Below, one piece after another: positions 10,671 through 23,407 of a stretch of 64,000 nt of DNA. Position numbers and translations under genes: made by a program. Numbering within the stretch: the stretch's first letter is position 1; each line of letters opens with the position of its first letter. The notes under the pieces were generated by a model. It made no database searches and was not told the DNA's origin. It worked only from the letters and a program-made list of their open reading frames with translations. Source of the stretch: Petrolisthes cinctipes (taxonomy: Eukaryota; Arthropoda; Malacostraca; Decapoda; Porcellanidae). The DNA lies in contig JAWQEG010001349.1 of NCBI GenBank assembly GCA_033782935.1, forward strand, positions 64,501-128,500. The letters run 5' to 3'.

Positions 10671-10671
<1 letters not shown>

Positions 10672-10722
<51 letters not shown>
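10672..10722. repeat. (ATT)n microsatellite
   Basis: An uninterrupted ATT run of about 50 bp; a shorter run lies at 10204-10231. A poly-T tract follows at about 10773-10791. Confidence 0.95.
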
Positions 10723-10725
<3 letters not shown>

Positions 10726-10926
10726 TGTCAAGCAAGGATTGTATCTCCTCTTGTATTTTTTTTGTTTTTTGCCTTTTTTTTTTTTTTTTTTAGAAAGTGC
10801 ACCGAAAAATACATTAACATGAGTAACTTAAAGCCAGGCAAAATAAAAAGATCAACAGCTATACGAGGCCCATCTGGATAAGTACTTATCATGGGAAGTG
10901 ACTGAGTTGAAGCCCCAAATCTGAAA

Positions 10927-11025
10927 CAGGTGGTTTCTGGACGAAAGTACACACAAACCATCATGAGGTCACACACATTTCGAGCCAATGGAGGCATTGG
11001 TGGTCTCTCTTCCAGAAACCACCTG
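10927..11025. repeat. Short inverted repeat, MITE-like
   Basis: A perfect 15-bp inverted repeat, CAGGTGGTTTCTGGA at 10927-10941 and its complement at 11011-11025, bounds a 99-bp segment. No convincing target duplication is visible. Confidence 0.6.
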
Positions 11026-11352
11026 CTCTAGATCTCGAGCTTCCGCTCAGAGACTATGGTATCCGATTTTATTTATTTTTTCTTAATGCCTATCACCCTT
11101 TGTTGGGCATTAAGGCAGTCATTAATGTTTATCTCGATATAATTTTTTACCACAACTCTCTTCTTACTGGGGTGGTCCAAGCTTCTCTAAACCCGGAAGA
11201 CGTTGGCAATGGTCACGGCGTCGGGATATATGCTGTTGAAATAAGTCTAGGCGAGGAGAAGCGGTCATCCAAGATTCCGTTATGTCAGCAGGCTGTTGTA
11301 GTGATGACTGGCTGTCCATCCTTCTCTTCCTCTTCCTCCTCCTGGCCGTCTG

Positions 11353-12054
11353 CTACTCCCCTCCATTTTCCAGGTCCATGTTGTTACTGATGTCATTTTT
11401 GCTGGTGGTGTTGGAGCAGGAACTGGTGTCAAAGTCCTCCTCAGTTTTAGGGTCTTGTAGGGAAGGTTCAGGTGGTGGTGGTGCCTTCCCACAATTCCCC
11501 CGGTTGAGTGGATGAGGCAGCATTAACCGGCGACCAGGGTTGGCTGGAGGCGGGGTGGTGGGTGGTTGTAGATCAGGAGAAATGACTACTGGTGGCAAGC
11601 CATTTCTCCTAAGGATATCCAGGTGGAGGTCAGAGAGACGACCTAGCCCTTCTGCAGCTAAGGCAACAGCAGTCTTGGTGCAGACGGTGACGATGTCTGC
11701 CTGCTGCTGCCGTCGCTGCGGTGGTTGGGCGTCAGCCGTCTTCTTCCCACGGGCATGGAGGGAGCCTAGGACCTGCCCACCATCATGTTCGGCTACGTTG
11801 GTAGCCTTCCTCCCTTCTTCCACAGTGAAGGACACCTCCTCTCCATTCCCCAGTGATGATGTTGAGGTGGTGGCGGTAGATAGAAGGATGTCCTTCCTGT
11901 GGACAAAATATTCTCTCTAGTTGCAGGTAACGAAGCCATAGCCCTTCAAGTTGTTAAACCACTTCACCCTGCCAATAAGAGGCTCGGCTGGGTAAGTGGA
12001 GGTGTTGACTGGACCATGCCTGGTTCTCCTGGTATCCGAGTGTGTACTTCTCAT
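11353..12054 (-). pseudogene. Cold-shock-domain (Y-box-like) gene with an in-frame stop
   Basis: Read on the minus strand from ATG at 12054, the frame reaches GRVKWFNNLKGYGFVTCN, the start of a cold-shock domain with its RNP1 motif. It meets TAG at 11919-11917, then continues in the same frame with REYFVHRKDI (RNP2) and a GNGEEVSFTVEEGRKATNV segment typical of the domain end. After that come a basic, Gln-rich stretch (QRRQQQ) and a Pro-rich tail to a stop at 11353. Cold-shock domains bind single-stranded RNA/DNA. One TAG inside an otherwise continuous 230-codon frame suggests a recent or processed pseudogene; an assembly error or a missed intron is possible. The tail is not the Arg/Gly-rich tail of classical Y-box proteins, so this may be a divergent paralogue. 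Confidence 0.75.
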
Positions 12055-12572
12055 TTATATTGATGTACACTCTCCCAAAAAAGTATCGGCATTGCTGGCT
12101 AGATCCTTCTAAGAAAAGATCGAAGCTACGTGTATGACTGTACTGTGGGGTTGGTATTCCTGCTGGCAATGAGTTGACTCTCATTTCTGTACTAACGTGA
12201 AATCTTCTAGCATACATAATTCATGCATGAGACAAGTCGTGGAGTAAGAGTTATGACTTCATTTTTACAGATATACGTTATGTGATTTTAATGATTGATG
12301 GTTTTAGGGGAGGGGGAATTTACTGAATTATTGAATATGATGAGAATGATAACCCAGAGAATAAAGTTACCAAATCGGATTTTAACCAAAAAGGAATCTT
12401 TGAGTAGATTCGCTGTAACTGTAGTATTTTGTCTTAAATATAATGCAGTTATAGCATAGGGTAGGATCAAGTAGGCTTATGCTTTTTCTTCTCATACTTC
12501 TAAATAAGGTTTTGTAAAGTAACACAAACAGACATTGCCCTCTCCAGAAAGTGACGTGTATTGTGGTGCACA
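12055..12572. other. Spacer with no recognised feature
   Basis: AT-rich sequence between the cold-shock relic and the CR1-like LINE. Short frames here show no domain or motif. Confidence 0.4.
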
Positions 12573-14597
12573 TATCAGGAAGGAGTGAATAAATACATCC
12601 CAAACAAGAAACCACAAACTAACAGAATCAAACAATGGTTTAATGGCAAATGTATAGAAGCCAAGAAAAAGAGAGACACCTTATGGAACAGATTCAGAAG
12701 ATATAGAAGTGAAAGAACATATAATAAATATAAAAGTGCAAGAAATGAATATACCAAGATAAGAAGAGAAGCCCAAGTGGCATATCAAAAAGATATTATT
12801 AATGAAAGTAAGGAACAACCAAAACTATTTTACAGTTACATCAAAAACAAAACAAATATAAAGGACAAAATTCAAAACATTATGGATGAAGGAAAAATAT
12901 ATACAGAAGAAAAAGAAATTTGTGAAATATTAAATACAAAATTTCAGTCTGTATTCACTAAGGAAAATGTATTCACACCAGAAGAAAATACAAACACAAA
13001 CACGTATGAACTAAAAGAATTTGAGGTGAGCAGATTAGAAATAGAGAAAGAGTTAGAAGCTGTGGATAAAACTAAAGCAAGTGGACCTGAAGAAATTTCA
13101 TGTTGGGTATTAAAAGAATGTGCTAAAGAACGAAGTAAGCCATTATTTATAATATTTCAAAACTCATGACAACAAAGAAAATTACCAGAAAGTTGGAAGC
13201 AAGCAAATATATTTCCATTATTTAAGAAAGGAAATAGATAAGACCCACTTAACTATAGACCAGTATCACTAACAAGTGTAGTATGTAAACTTATGGAAAA
13301 AATTATAAGAAAAAATTGGGTTGAACACCTGGAGAATAATGATATGATAACAGAGATACAATTTGGGTTTAGGAAGGAAAGATCATGTGTTACAAACTTA
13401 CTAAGTTACTATACGAGAATATCAGAAAAAATACAAGAAAGAGAAGGATGCGTGGATAGTATTTACCTAGACTTTAAAAAAGCCTTTGACAGAGTTCTAC
13501 ACAAAAGACTTATATAGAAATTACAACATGAAAGAGGAGTGAACGGAAAACTACTAAAATGGATGGAAGATTTCCTTGAAGGAAGAATAATGAGAACAGT
13601 ACTAAGAGGGAACTATTCTCCATGGCTGAAGGTGACAGGTGTAGTTCCTCAAGGCTCAGTATTGGCACCAATAATGTTCTTAATATATATAAATGATATA
13701 GAAGTAAATAATACAGATGGCACTTACATGAATATGTTTGCTGATGATGCAAAGGTACAAAGAACAATTTAAAATGAAGACTCCTGTAAAAAGTTACAAG
13801 ATGACTTGGACAAAATGGTAGAGTGGAGTAATAAATGGCAGATGGAGTTTAATGCAGATAAATGTCATGTTATAAAGTTTGGAAAAAGTGAGAAAAGACC
13901 AAATTGGCAATACAAACTTGGAAACAAAATATTAAATTAAGCAGAGAAAGAAAGAGACTTGGGGGTAATGATAAATAAGAAATTAACACCAGTTGATCAT
14001 ATAAATGAAAAAGTGAGAAGCATGTAATAACTATACATTGTTAGCAAATATGAGAGTGGCCTTCACTTATATAGATGAAGAAATGGTCAAGAGAATAATA
14101 ACATCCTTTATAAGGCCTACCTTAGAATATGCTGCAGTAGTATGAAACCCACATTTAAAGAAACATATCACTAAATTAGAAAAAGTACAAAGAGCAGCAA
14201 CAAGTCTAAGAGAACTAAGCTATGAAGAAAGACTAAAGAAACTAAAATTACCTAAACTAGAAGAAAGACGAAAGAGAGGAGATATGATTATGGTTTACAA
14301 ATGTGTCACAGAAATAGAAAAGATAGATATAGATAACTTATGTCAACAAGGAATACCTACAATGAGAGGACACAGTAAGAAATTAATTAAAAGAAGAGGA
14401 GATAAAGATGTACAGAAATATAGCTTTCCAAATAGAGTAATAGACGAATGGAACAAATTACCAGAAGAAGTGATGTGTGTCAAAAACATACATAACTTTA
14501 AAGAAAAATATGATAATTGTAATTTAAAATACGGAACATTACGAGCTTGACTCAATCCTGTAAAGATACAAATAGGTAAGAACAAATAGGTAAGAAC
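12573..14597 (+). mobile_element. CR1/Daphne-like non-LTR retrotransposon, 5'-truncated
   Basis: Only the RT-bearing part of ORF2 remains; the endonuclease is missing. Visible RT blocks in order are a Lys/Asn-rich linker, NYRPVSLTSVVCKLMEK (about 13255-13300), QFGFRKERSC, YLDFKKAFDRVLHKRLI, GVVPQGSVLAPIMFLIYIND, MFADDAKV and EWSNKWQMEFNADKCHVIKFG. A C-terminal block ends SFPNRVIDEWNKLPEEV. The frame is broken by stops or shifts at 13168, 13240, 13515, 13769, 13937 and across 14030-14280. The 3' end is a tandem 14-bp tail (14570-14597) rather than poly-A, as in CR1-group elements. Confidence 0.88.
14570..14597 (+). repeat. 3' tail repeat of the CR1-like LINE
   Basis: AAATAGGTAAGAAC occurs twice in tandem at the very end of the element, before a CA run (14597-14613). 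Short tandem 3' tails are the usual terminus of CR1/L2-group elements. Confidence 0.7.
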
Positions 14598-14749
14598 ACA
14601 CACACACACAAAGGAGTGGCAGGTAGTCACACACACGGGTCAGGTCAGGTCACAGGTAGAAAGGGTTTGCCCCATGGATGGATTATCACTCACCTCACCT
14701 CACCTCAGATCAGGTGAGCAGACACAGACATACAGGCAGCTGCACCTAC
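14598..14749. repeat. CA run and short GGTCA / CACCT tandems
   Basis: (CA)n, then GGTCAGGTCAGGTCA (14638-14652), then a CACCT tandem (about 14691-14706). Low complexity between two LINEs. Confidence 0.7.
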
Positions 14750-14853
14750 AAAGAACATTCTGAAATACCTGGGTAAGCCACGCCTCCCAACTCATACCAT
14801 TGGCTAAGCCTAGATTTAAGTACTTTGATTACTAGCTCCACCCACTGTCCTAC

Positions 14854-14860
14854 TATATAA
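14854..14860 (+). promoter_or_regulatory. TATA-like motif in LINE 5' UTR
   Basis: TATATAA lies 118 bp before the ORF1 ATG, with CAGACTC about 25-30 bp downstream, an initiator-like position. Jockey-group elements normally use TATA-less internal promoters, so this may instead mark host sequence that the element inserted next to. Confidence 0.3.
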
Positions 14861-14977
14861 ACTGGGACAGACAACCGAGGACCAGACTCAAGTAGTCTTT
14901 TAGGAGCAACATTCATTGAGACAACAAATGAAATTACAGAAATACAAAGACAAAAAAATAAACAAGACTCTACTAGC

Positions 14978-15424
14978 ATGGAAGAAACTACACATGTCAC
15001 TCAAACAACACAACAGTACAACCGAGACCCAAGACTGGAAGGACGTAAACACAAAACAGACAAAGAAACAACAGTAGACCAGTTCAGCACACCTACAGTC
15101 GGAAGATACCCCGTAGAAGCAGAGGAAATAGGACTCAAAATACATCTAACTGGGAAAAACATCATGCCAACACAAAACCCACACAATGAATATATACTAC
15201 AGCAAATACAACTGGGTAATTTCAAGTGGACATACACTGAACCAAGATACGATGAAGACGACATCAAGCAGCTAATATCAATGAACAAGATCAAGATAAC
15301 AAAATATGATTTCAAGAGGGTAGACGAAGGGTCATACAGAAAGATAAGAAATGGACTAATGAACCGATCACCCCCAGAAGAATCAAGGAGAACAAAAAAT
15401 AAGTTAGTACCATGGATACAATGA
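14978..15424 (+). CDS. Jockey-like LINE ORF1 (148 aa, unrecognised)
   Basis: Open 148-codon frame, rich in Lys/Glu/Thr, with no Cys/His knuckle or other recognised domain. Its place directly before the endonuclease ORF marks it as ORF1, probably an RNA-binding protein. It ends WIQ-TGA, overlapping the ORF2 start. At 148 residues it is short for a Jockey ORF1, which usually has CCHC knuckles, so it may be truncated or atypical. Confidence 0.6.
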   Translation: MEETTHVTQTTQQYNRDPRLEGRKHKTDKETTVDQFSTPTVGRYPVEAEEIGLKIHLTGKNIMPTQNPHNEYILQQIQLGNFKWTYTEPRYDEDDIKQLISMNKIKITKYDFKRVDEGSYRKIRNGLMNRSPPEESRRTKNKLVPWIQ

Positions 15425-17374
15425 AAACAATAACAATACTTCAACACAATGTTCGTCACTGGAACACAAAGAAATATGAACTAAGTAATCTATATAAAAT
15501 TATCGACCCTGACATTATATTACTAAACGAACATGGACAAAGAGAAAAAGAAAAAATGCAAATTTTTAATTATGATGTATATAAATCAAACAAGTCTGGT
15601 GAATTCAATGATGGTGTAGCAATTGCAATAAAGAAAAATATAACTTACAAACTAATAGATAATTTTACCGAAGAAACATTAGCTATAAAAATACAAACAT
15701 CCATTGGAGAAATAATAATAGGTACAACATATCTACCACCTAGACGACCATATTTACCAGCAAATGATTGCCTAAAATTAATAAATTATAACAGACCAAC
15801 TTATATATTAGGAGATTTTAATGCAAGACACGGAAGTCTTGGACATAGTAATAATAACAATGTTGGCAACTCTCTATATACAATAATGAATGCAGGAAAA
15901 TTAATCCATCTAGGACCAAACTTTAAAACTTTTATTGGACACAGTAGCTTCACCACCCCAGACAGAGTTTTTTGTAATAACAAAGCATCACTAAACTACC
16001 ATCTCCAACAAGGTCCTTTAAGATCAAGTGATCACATTCCAATAGTAATGAAACTGTCTACCAGCCCCATACAAATTCCAATAAAGGAAAGATATCTAAT
16101 GAATAAAGCTAACTGGTTAGGGTACAAATCAGATTTAGAAAATATGAGACCAGCTAAATTAAATAACAAAAGTATAGAAGAAATAGACAAAGAACTAGAA
16201 AACTTTCATGAAGAAATAACAAAGGCTATGAAGAAGAACATACCGAGAACAAAATACAAAACTTTACCCCATCCACGAATAAATGCAGAAACTAGAATAA
16301 TACAAACACAATTCACTGACACATACAATTACATCGACAAAAATGGACCAAATCTCTATACAATACACATAATAAAACAACTTCAACAACAATTACAATA
16401 TATATATAGAAGGAACAAACAAGAGGAATGGAACAGATTAATAGAAAATATTAATGATACAAATGAATCAAAAGCATTTTGGAGGCAAATAAATCAACTA
16501 GATGGAAAGGAAAAAACTAAAACCCCGTATGTTAAAGATACCAATGGAAACAAAATCTATGAAGATGATAAAAAGGAAAAAGCCTTCAGAAATATATGGA
16601 GTCAAGTTTTTAAAATCACTGAAGAAGAAAATGAGAATTTTGATGAGTAACATGAAAATACAATAAAGGAATGGATGCAAGATAAAATTAAAGACATAAC
16701 ACCAAATGAAAGAGTTGACCTAGAGAGAATACCAGATGCAGGAAAAATAACAGAAGTAAAACTACTACATAATTTGAGAAAATTTAAAGAAAAAACACCG
16801 GGATTAACAGGTATTACTAAAAACATATTAATGAATCTACCAGAAAAAGGGATTGATAAACTACTAAACATATATAATGCGTCATTATCAGCAGGATACT
16901 TTCCTGATGAACTGAAAAAGACAGAAATGATTTTCATCCCTAAGGAAGGAAAGGACAATAAAGCAATCATTAACTACAGACCAATATCTTTATTAGAAGT
17001 AACCGGAAAACTATTTGAAAAAATCATAAACAATAGACTACTTACATATTTAGAGAACAACAATTTACTAAACACAAGACAACACGGATTTAGGAAAAAC
17101 AGAGGAACACAAACCGCATTAACAATCATCACTGATACTATAGCAAGGGCGAAAGTAAACAAAGATCATGTTAACTTAATCTTAAGAGATATCAAAAAAG
17201 CATTTGACAAAGTTTGGCACATAGGTTTAAAATATAAAATATTAAGAACAATACTACCATCATATATGAAACAAATCCTCTGTGATTATTTAACGGATAG
17301 ACAAGTATACATACAAATAGGACATTACCTGGGACCACCATTTGAATTAGAAAGTGGAGTTCCTCAAGGAGGAT
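15412..17374 (+). pseudogene. Jockey-like LINE ORF2, N-terminal part (EN and half RT)
   Basis: Two starts are possible: ATG 15412, or ATG 15421 which overlaps the ORF1 stop as ATGA. Endonuclease motifs are ITILQHNVRHWN, LLNEHGQ (catalytic Glu), YILGDFNARHGSLG and SSDHIPIV. The RT half has INYRPISLLEVTGKLFEKII, QHGFRKNRGTQTAL, ILRDIKKAFDKVWH and ESGVPQGG. A TAA at 16648-16650 interrupts between endonuclease and RT; otherwise the frame is open to the insertion. The endonuclease residues look intact. Confidence 0.85.
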
Positions 17375-17760
17375 TGATTGATTGATTGAATTTATTTAGC
17401 AAGAGTGACATACAGGACAGAGGAATCATACAGTGTACAAACTTGTAAAAACCAACCAGACCCACATGATCACCCCCACAAGGATAACCTACAAAAGTTA
17501 AATATATAACTTATTTCCAGTAGGGTCCCATTATGTGAGACAAGACAACAGTCTAGGCGGGAGTAGAGCATCTGTGTTCTAGGAAGATTCCCCACTTTTC
17601 ACACTACATTTTCCTCAGCATTATAAAATACAATATTCTTATCCATAGCTATGTACTATATAGCATTTATAAAAATCTATACATATTTACACTTAAAAAT
17701 CATTTCCTAAGTATAACATTTAAATCGATAACCTTGTTGGTGTTCCCATACAGTACAGAA

Positions 17761-20700
17761 TTAGTAGTATACAAAGTTAGACATTTTTCTCTCTCTACTT
17801 TGTTCAACAAGGTGTCTCTTCACTGCTGTTTTAAATCTACCACTTGCCTGGATACCTTGTATGATGTTTGGCAGTTCATTCCAAGCTTTTATAGCTGTGT
17901 AATAAAAAGAATGCGCGGCCGATCCTGCAATAGCTGGAACTATAAAGTTGTGCTCACTACGTCGAGTTCTTATTGACTGTACATTTCTATTCCTGTGAAA
18001 GTTATCAGAAAGATATGGTGGTGCAGTATTATTATAGACATTATGTACATGATTTAATTTAAGCTGTTTCACTCTGTCTTCTACTTTCAGCATGTTGACT
18101 TTCTCGAGTTCCGTCATTCCAATGTGACTTCTTGGACCCAAACCTAAAATAAATCTGACCACTCTGTTTTGTGTTGTTTGCAGTTGATTTTTAGCTTTTC
18201 TGGACAGTCTTGAATACCATGATGAGCAGGCGTAATCAAAGTGAGGTTGGATTAAGGCTGAGCATAGTGTTTTCTTGACATCTTGATTAAAAGAGATAGC
18301 TTGTCTATATAGGAATTTTATTCTGGAATTTATTTTCTTTATGATGGACTGAAAAATTAAATCACCAGTTAAAAATTGGTCCAAGGTTATTCCTAAATAT
18401 TTAACTGATTTTACACCTTTGATCACTTGATTATTGCAACATATTGAGAAGTTCTTCACCCTTTTCAACTTTGATCTTGATCCTACCAGCATGGTCTCAG
18501 TCTTCCCTAAGTGAAGAGACAACTTGTTATCAATCATCCATCTGTTACAGGATTCAAGTTCATTTCATAATTTATTTGATACTACATCTGCATCTTTATG
18601 TGAAACTAATAAGATGCTGTCATCAGCATATAAGAGTAAATTACATGTTACACTGATAGACGTGTCATTTACATAGCACAAGAAAAGTAAGGGTCCTAAA
18701 ATACTACCTTGCGGCACTCCGCATGTTATAAAACCGGGGTCTGAAATACATCCATTTACCTCTACAAATTGCTTCCTGCCAGTCAAATATGAATGAAACC
18801 ACTCCACAAATTTTATCCCCATAGCCTTCAATTTATTACATAATATCATATGATCTACTGTATCGAATGCTTTCTGTAGATCTAAAAATACAAGTCCTGT
18901 GAGTTTACCTTTAGAAATATTTTCCTTTAACATGTCGGACAGATATATTAGGCCAGTATCTGTGGAATGATTTCCTCTAAAGCCTGACTGAAACTCGTAT
19001 ATTAGATTATTATTGACCAGGTAGTTGGAAAGCTGATCATGAACTGCTTTTTCTAATAATTTTGAAATTACATTCAAAATGCTTACTGGTCTATAGTTCC
19101 CTACTTCTAATCTGTTATTTTTCTTATAAAGGGGTTTAACTCTTGCTACTTTTAACCCTGCTGGAACCTCACTAGTTCGAATTGAAAAATTTATAATATA
19201 TGTTATAGGCCCTTTGAGTACTGTAGCTCCATCCTTTATAAATCTAGCTGATAAACCATCAGGCCCAGTGGCCAGTGCTCTTATTTACCCCTAGTTCCTG
19301 TATTAGTTTGAAAACATACTCCACTGATACTTCCTTAATGCTAAATTCATTTTCAGTGACTCCTCTTGATCTGTAAAATTCTTTAAACGCATAAGTGTTA
19401 GTGCTAAAAAATGAGGGGGCTTCCGGTAAGTTTCTAACTAATGCTGAGGCCACTGTCGTAAAAAAATTATTAAAAAATGAAGCTATCATATTATCATCAA
19501 AACATATTTCATTTTCAATCTTCAATGTTAGTTTTGCTTCCTCTTTAGTTTTCTTTGAGTAGCCTAGGTTTTTTAGTTGTTGCCAAATTTTGTTGCTGTT
19601 TCCCTTGTATTCTTGTATTTTACTTGACATATATTCTGTTTTTGCTTTTTTCATTTTGCTTTGAGCGATGTTTCTGGCTATACAAAACTTCTTATATTTT
19701 TCATGATTCTGACTATCTTTTCTATATATGTCAAGGAGATGATCCCTTTCTTTTAAACTTTCTAAAATATTAGCGTCAATCCAAGGTTCAGTTCTCTGTT
19801 TTATTCTAATTTCCTTTGTGGGAGCTACTTGATCAATAACTTTGTTAAACATATTCTTAAAGTAATTCCAGGCCTCATCCACAGTTTCAAAGCGGTACAT
19901 TTCACTCCAGTTTATCTTGGCTAACTTATCATTAATTAAGAATTTGGGGGCTATAATTTTTTAATGACCTGATCTTAATTGTATTATGGCTGCTTACAGA
20001 CTCTTTTACAATTTTTCTGGTACAGTATGTAACAAAGTGATCACTTATCCCTACTATCAAAACCCCACTTTGACTTATTGCCTCTTTTCTACTACAGATG
20101 ATGTGATCAATTACTGATGCCGACGTACTAGTTTCACGGGTTACATTTTCAATAATTTGTTTCATACCTAGTCTATCAAGCATTTTGGTATAGCTGTTAT
20201 ACAAGAAACCAGATTTCTTTCAAACACATATATTCATGTCTCCCAGAGTTATCACTTCGAACTCAGAGCCAATACCCGTAAGGCACTCCTCTAGCTGTTC
20301 CAAGAAACCATGTTGATCTGGAGGTCTATAGCAACATCCAATCACCATGGGTTTCGTTTTAGGCAGAAGAATGCTACACCAGACTGCCTCCAAGTTGTCT
20401 CTCATCAGATCTTCCCTATGGTTATATGCCAATTCTGTTTTTATATACATGCACACGCCGCCCCCATTTCTATTTTTGTCTTTTCTTACTACATTGTATC
20501 CTGGAATCTTTATTTCAGAGTCCTCTACGGATTTGTCAATCCATGTTTCTGTTACACACATCACTGAAGCTTTAGTATCCATGGCTAGTATTTTCAACTC
20601 CTCCATCTTAGATAGCATGGATCTTGCATTTATGTGAATCATATGTAAACCTTTATTTTCAAAACAATTATATGAATGTATTTCTGATCTTGTGGGTGTA

Positions 20701-21099
20701 ACAATATCAAAAAGTTCTACATTTTCACTTTGAGCAAGGTTAGGCCAATTCCTATCTTCTTGACTCGAAAAGGTAGCTCTTTAAATATGCACAAATTGCA
20801 ATATGAATCTAGTTGACCTTCCCCATGAATTGCTTTACCACTTTTTGAACATTTAATATGAAATAGGTTATCACACAATTTACACCCAGTAATCTTACTA
20901 TTTTTATAAATCCTACCTTCACAATAGCCACATTTATTTATTTTCCTTTCCTTTGGTACAGATAACATTGACTCTAGGCCTATGCCACTGTAAATTTGTC
21001 CACCCTGTTTACATACTGTACACTTGAAACTTAATTTGTCTACCCTTTCCATCATGGCTTGTTTGATATACTTTCCATTATTTATGCATCGAATATGTA
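17761..21099 (-). pseudogene. L2-like LINE ORF, C-terminal part (PHD fingers, EN, RT), broken
   Basis: Continues the first PHD-like finger with HIRC...CTVC, then a second one (CGYC, CKLC, HIKC, CNLC at about 20800-20940). A one-base frameshift near 20755 leads into the endonuclease: MIHINARSMLSKMEELKILA, VTETWID (catalytic Glu), GDMNI, ISDHFV. A stop lies at 20220. RT: GNYRPVSILNVISKLLEK, GFRGNHSTDT, FLDLQKAFDTVDH, CGVPQGSILGPLLFL, YADDSILL, and a C-terminal block ending MSNFVYY at 17761. Further frame changes occur near 19910 and 19260, with a stop at 18565. Confidence 0.85.
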
Positions 21100-21656
21100 C
21101 AGTCTGTTACAGTTCCGACTGGGCCACCCAGTATCGAGAGATCGTAGATGTGGCAGCAGTGTGTGTGTGTGTGTGCTCGAAAATTATACGGATCGTCAAC
21201 ACTCTCCCTCTGTAGTGAACATGACTCTGCCTCAAAGTTCATTCCATAGATGGCGCTGTGTAGTTGTGGAAGGAATGTGGACTGCAGGGTTGAAGTTTCG
21301 GGAAACAGCTATGCTCGAGCCAACGAGTCATGAGCTCTCAGGCAGAATGGTTGAGGAATGCTGATATGGAAATTTAGAACCTATATTACACAATGAGTAG
21401 GTGAAGCTAAGGTAAAGTTGTTCGTAGCCTGAACAGTGAATATTTTTTCTAAATGGATTTCATGTTTAGCATGCAACATTGCATTGTTTTCTTATTTTTC
21501 TACCAACTAAGATCGAGCAGATAGGTTGTTTGCTTTGGCCATCATATTTTGGTAAGCATTATTTGATGTTCACCTCTGATTTTGTATTTTATTTGTAAGT
21601 CACGTTACAGTGTATTACATGCATAGTAAAATTCCTTCATTACTAATTACTCCTTC

Positions 21657-21691
<35 letters not shown>

Positions 21692-21713
21692 ATATAAACG
21701 TTAAAGTCTACTG

Positions 21714-21778
<65 letters not shown>

Positions 21779-22136
21779 GAACATTATCTTATCTTATCCA
21801 GTCTATTTAGATATGAAATCGTATGGAGATTTAGGACCAATTCCACAGTTGTTCGTTGTAGTTTGTTAGCGCCCAAACGAAAGAATCTAAACTGTGTAAA
21901 TGACTTTTGACTGATTTATTGGATTAATCTGATGAGTAAAATTTACAGATATTGTAATAATACTAGTGCTTGATAGTTTTGGTGAATAGGTATACTCAGC
22001 TTTTGGAAAATAACGAAGGCTTACGAGTGTGTTTGGGGAGGAATCTGACAAACAAAATGACTATGTGGGACCGGCCCTGACTCCTTGACATCCTACGTTA
22101 AACAAATAAGTGTCGAAATATGTGATCTTTTTGCCA
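21100..22136 (+). repeat. Left inverted arm of the long-TIR element
   Basis: Pairs with 23408-24454 in reverse orientation. It includes (CT)n at about 21659-21690 and 21717-21775. The apparent 101-residue frame at 21059-21364 occurs in both arms and has no known domain. Confidence 0.88.
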
Positions 22137-23407
22137 ATTCTTCTTCGCCTCCTTCTAACTCCTTCACTTTTCTTATCCTGTTCTTTCTTCACCTTTCCCT
22201 CATCTCCACCTCTTCTCCCTTTCTCCTTTAGACTCCGTAGGGGGGTATTGCCTGTAGTGATATGGGCAATACTTTAAGGGTTTTGGCGCCCCTTCGCCCC
22301 CAGCCAATCTATTTCAGTTATTCAACTGTCTCTCCTTTCTTTCTATTTCCTTCCTGCTTGCTGTCCCACCTCTTCTATCACCTTCTTCTGGCGCCAACGA
22401 GGGTTCAACCGCCGATTTTACAGCTGGTTAGCATATTTCTCGAATTTGGCTGGAGAGCAAGAAGTGCTGGGACAAAATGAAGGAAAATTGCGCCGAACAT
22501 ATAGGAATAAAGGTAACCATAGGAAATTTTTTAAATAGTCTCATGGTCTTTCCCAGCTCATTTTACCTACTTGACTGCATTTCAACCCAACCACACTTAA
22601 TCTAACTTAACTGAACGGATTGCATTGACCAGGTCAGACTTGAAAAATATGCTCCCGGATAGGGGTCCCTCTGAGTGTGCAGCGTGTTTTAAGATGTAAT
22701 CTCGGGCACGGACGCGAATATTTCATATTTCTTTAAAATGTAAGTAAATTTTGGTTTAATTACGTGTTCTGTCTGACTTTTACTAGGAGCTAATTTTCTT
22801 TAGGATTATTACACATACAGCATGATATCGGTAATGTCAATTTAGACAAATTCTTCTTTAATTTGTGCAGCTAACGTTATCTATTCATTATTTGATGACT
22901 CGAGAGAAAGATACACAGAATATGCGAGAGGGATAGTTTCGGAGTAATTTCATAATTCGTAGGATTTATGGTAACGGGTGATACAATAAACAAAGTAATA
23001 CAAATCTTTAGGATTTTATCATTATAAGGAGTCGTTACTCTGAAACGCTCATCAAATACTGACTGGCAAACTACATTTCTAGCTAAAATAATGACCCTAC
23101 CTATCCGTGTGCTCAACCGGAGCGTTCCAACGAAGTTCACCTTGCCCACCTAGGCTACTTTCTGAGACTTCGCCCTTCTCTTCCCCACAGCCACACACCG
23201 TTATCTCTGGAATAAATCCATCATTATGTGAACGGTGTGCAAATTTGGTAGATCACCTACTACTATGCACACATTAACGTATCTATTAGCAAAACTTGGG
23301 GTAATCTATTAGTAGGTTAAACACACGTTTGGTCGTTAGGAGTGATCCCTCTTTCCCGTTCACCTGTGGGTTCAAAACAAACATAACCCAGTTGATTATC
23401 ACTGGCA

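Larger units (their letters stand above)
14750..17374 (+). mobile_element. Jockey-like LINE, 5' part (split; resumes at 24957)
   Basis: It carries a 5' UTR, a small ORF1 and an ORF2 with endonuclease and the first half of the RT. The RT stops at VPQGG (17374) and resumes at 24957 with LSQTLF and the FADD motif, so a 7.6-kb insertion divides one element. The codon-level join is exact. RT and endonuclease motifs look Jockey-group; this is inferred from motif style. The true 5' end is not defined and may lie anywhere in about 14740-14890. Confidence 0.85.

Noticed and set aside
10569..10793. Tyr- or Ile-repeat frames
   Set aside because: Translation of the ATT microsatellite and poly-T tract.
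11540..11920. 126-codon plus-strand frame
   Set aside because: Antisense shadow of the cold-shock-domain frame, which has real motifs.
21059..21364. 101-codon frame in the left inverted arm, repeated in the right arm
   Set aside because: It includes a GT microsatellite, has no domain, and its duplication follows from the inverted arms.
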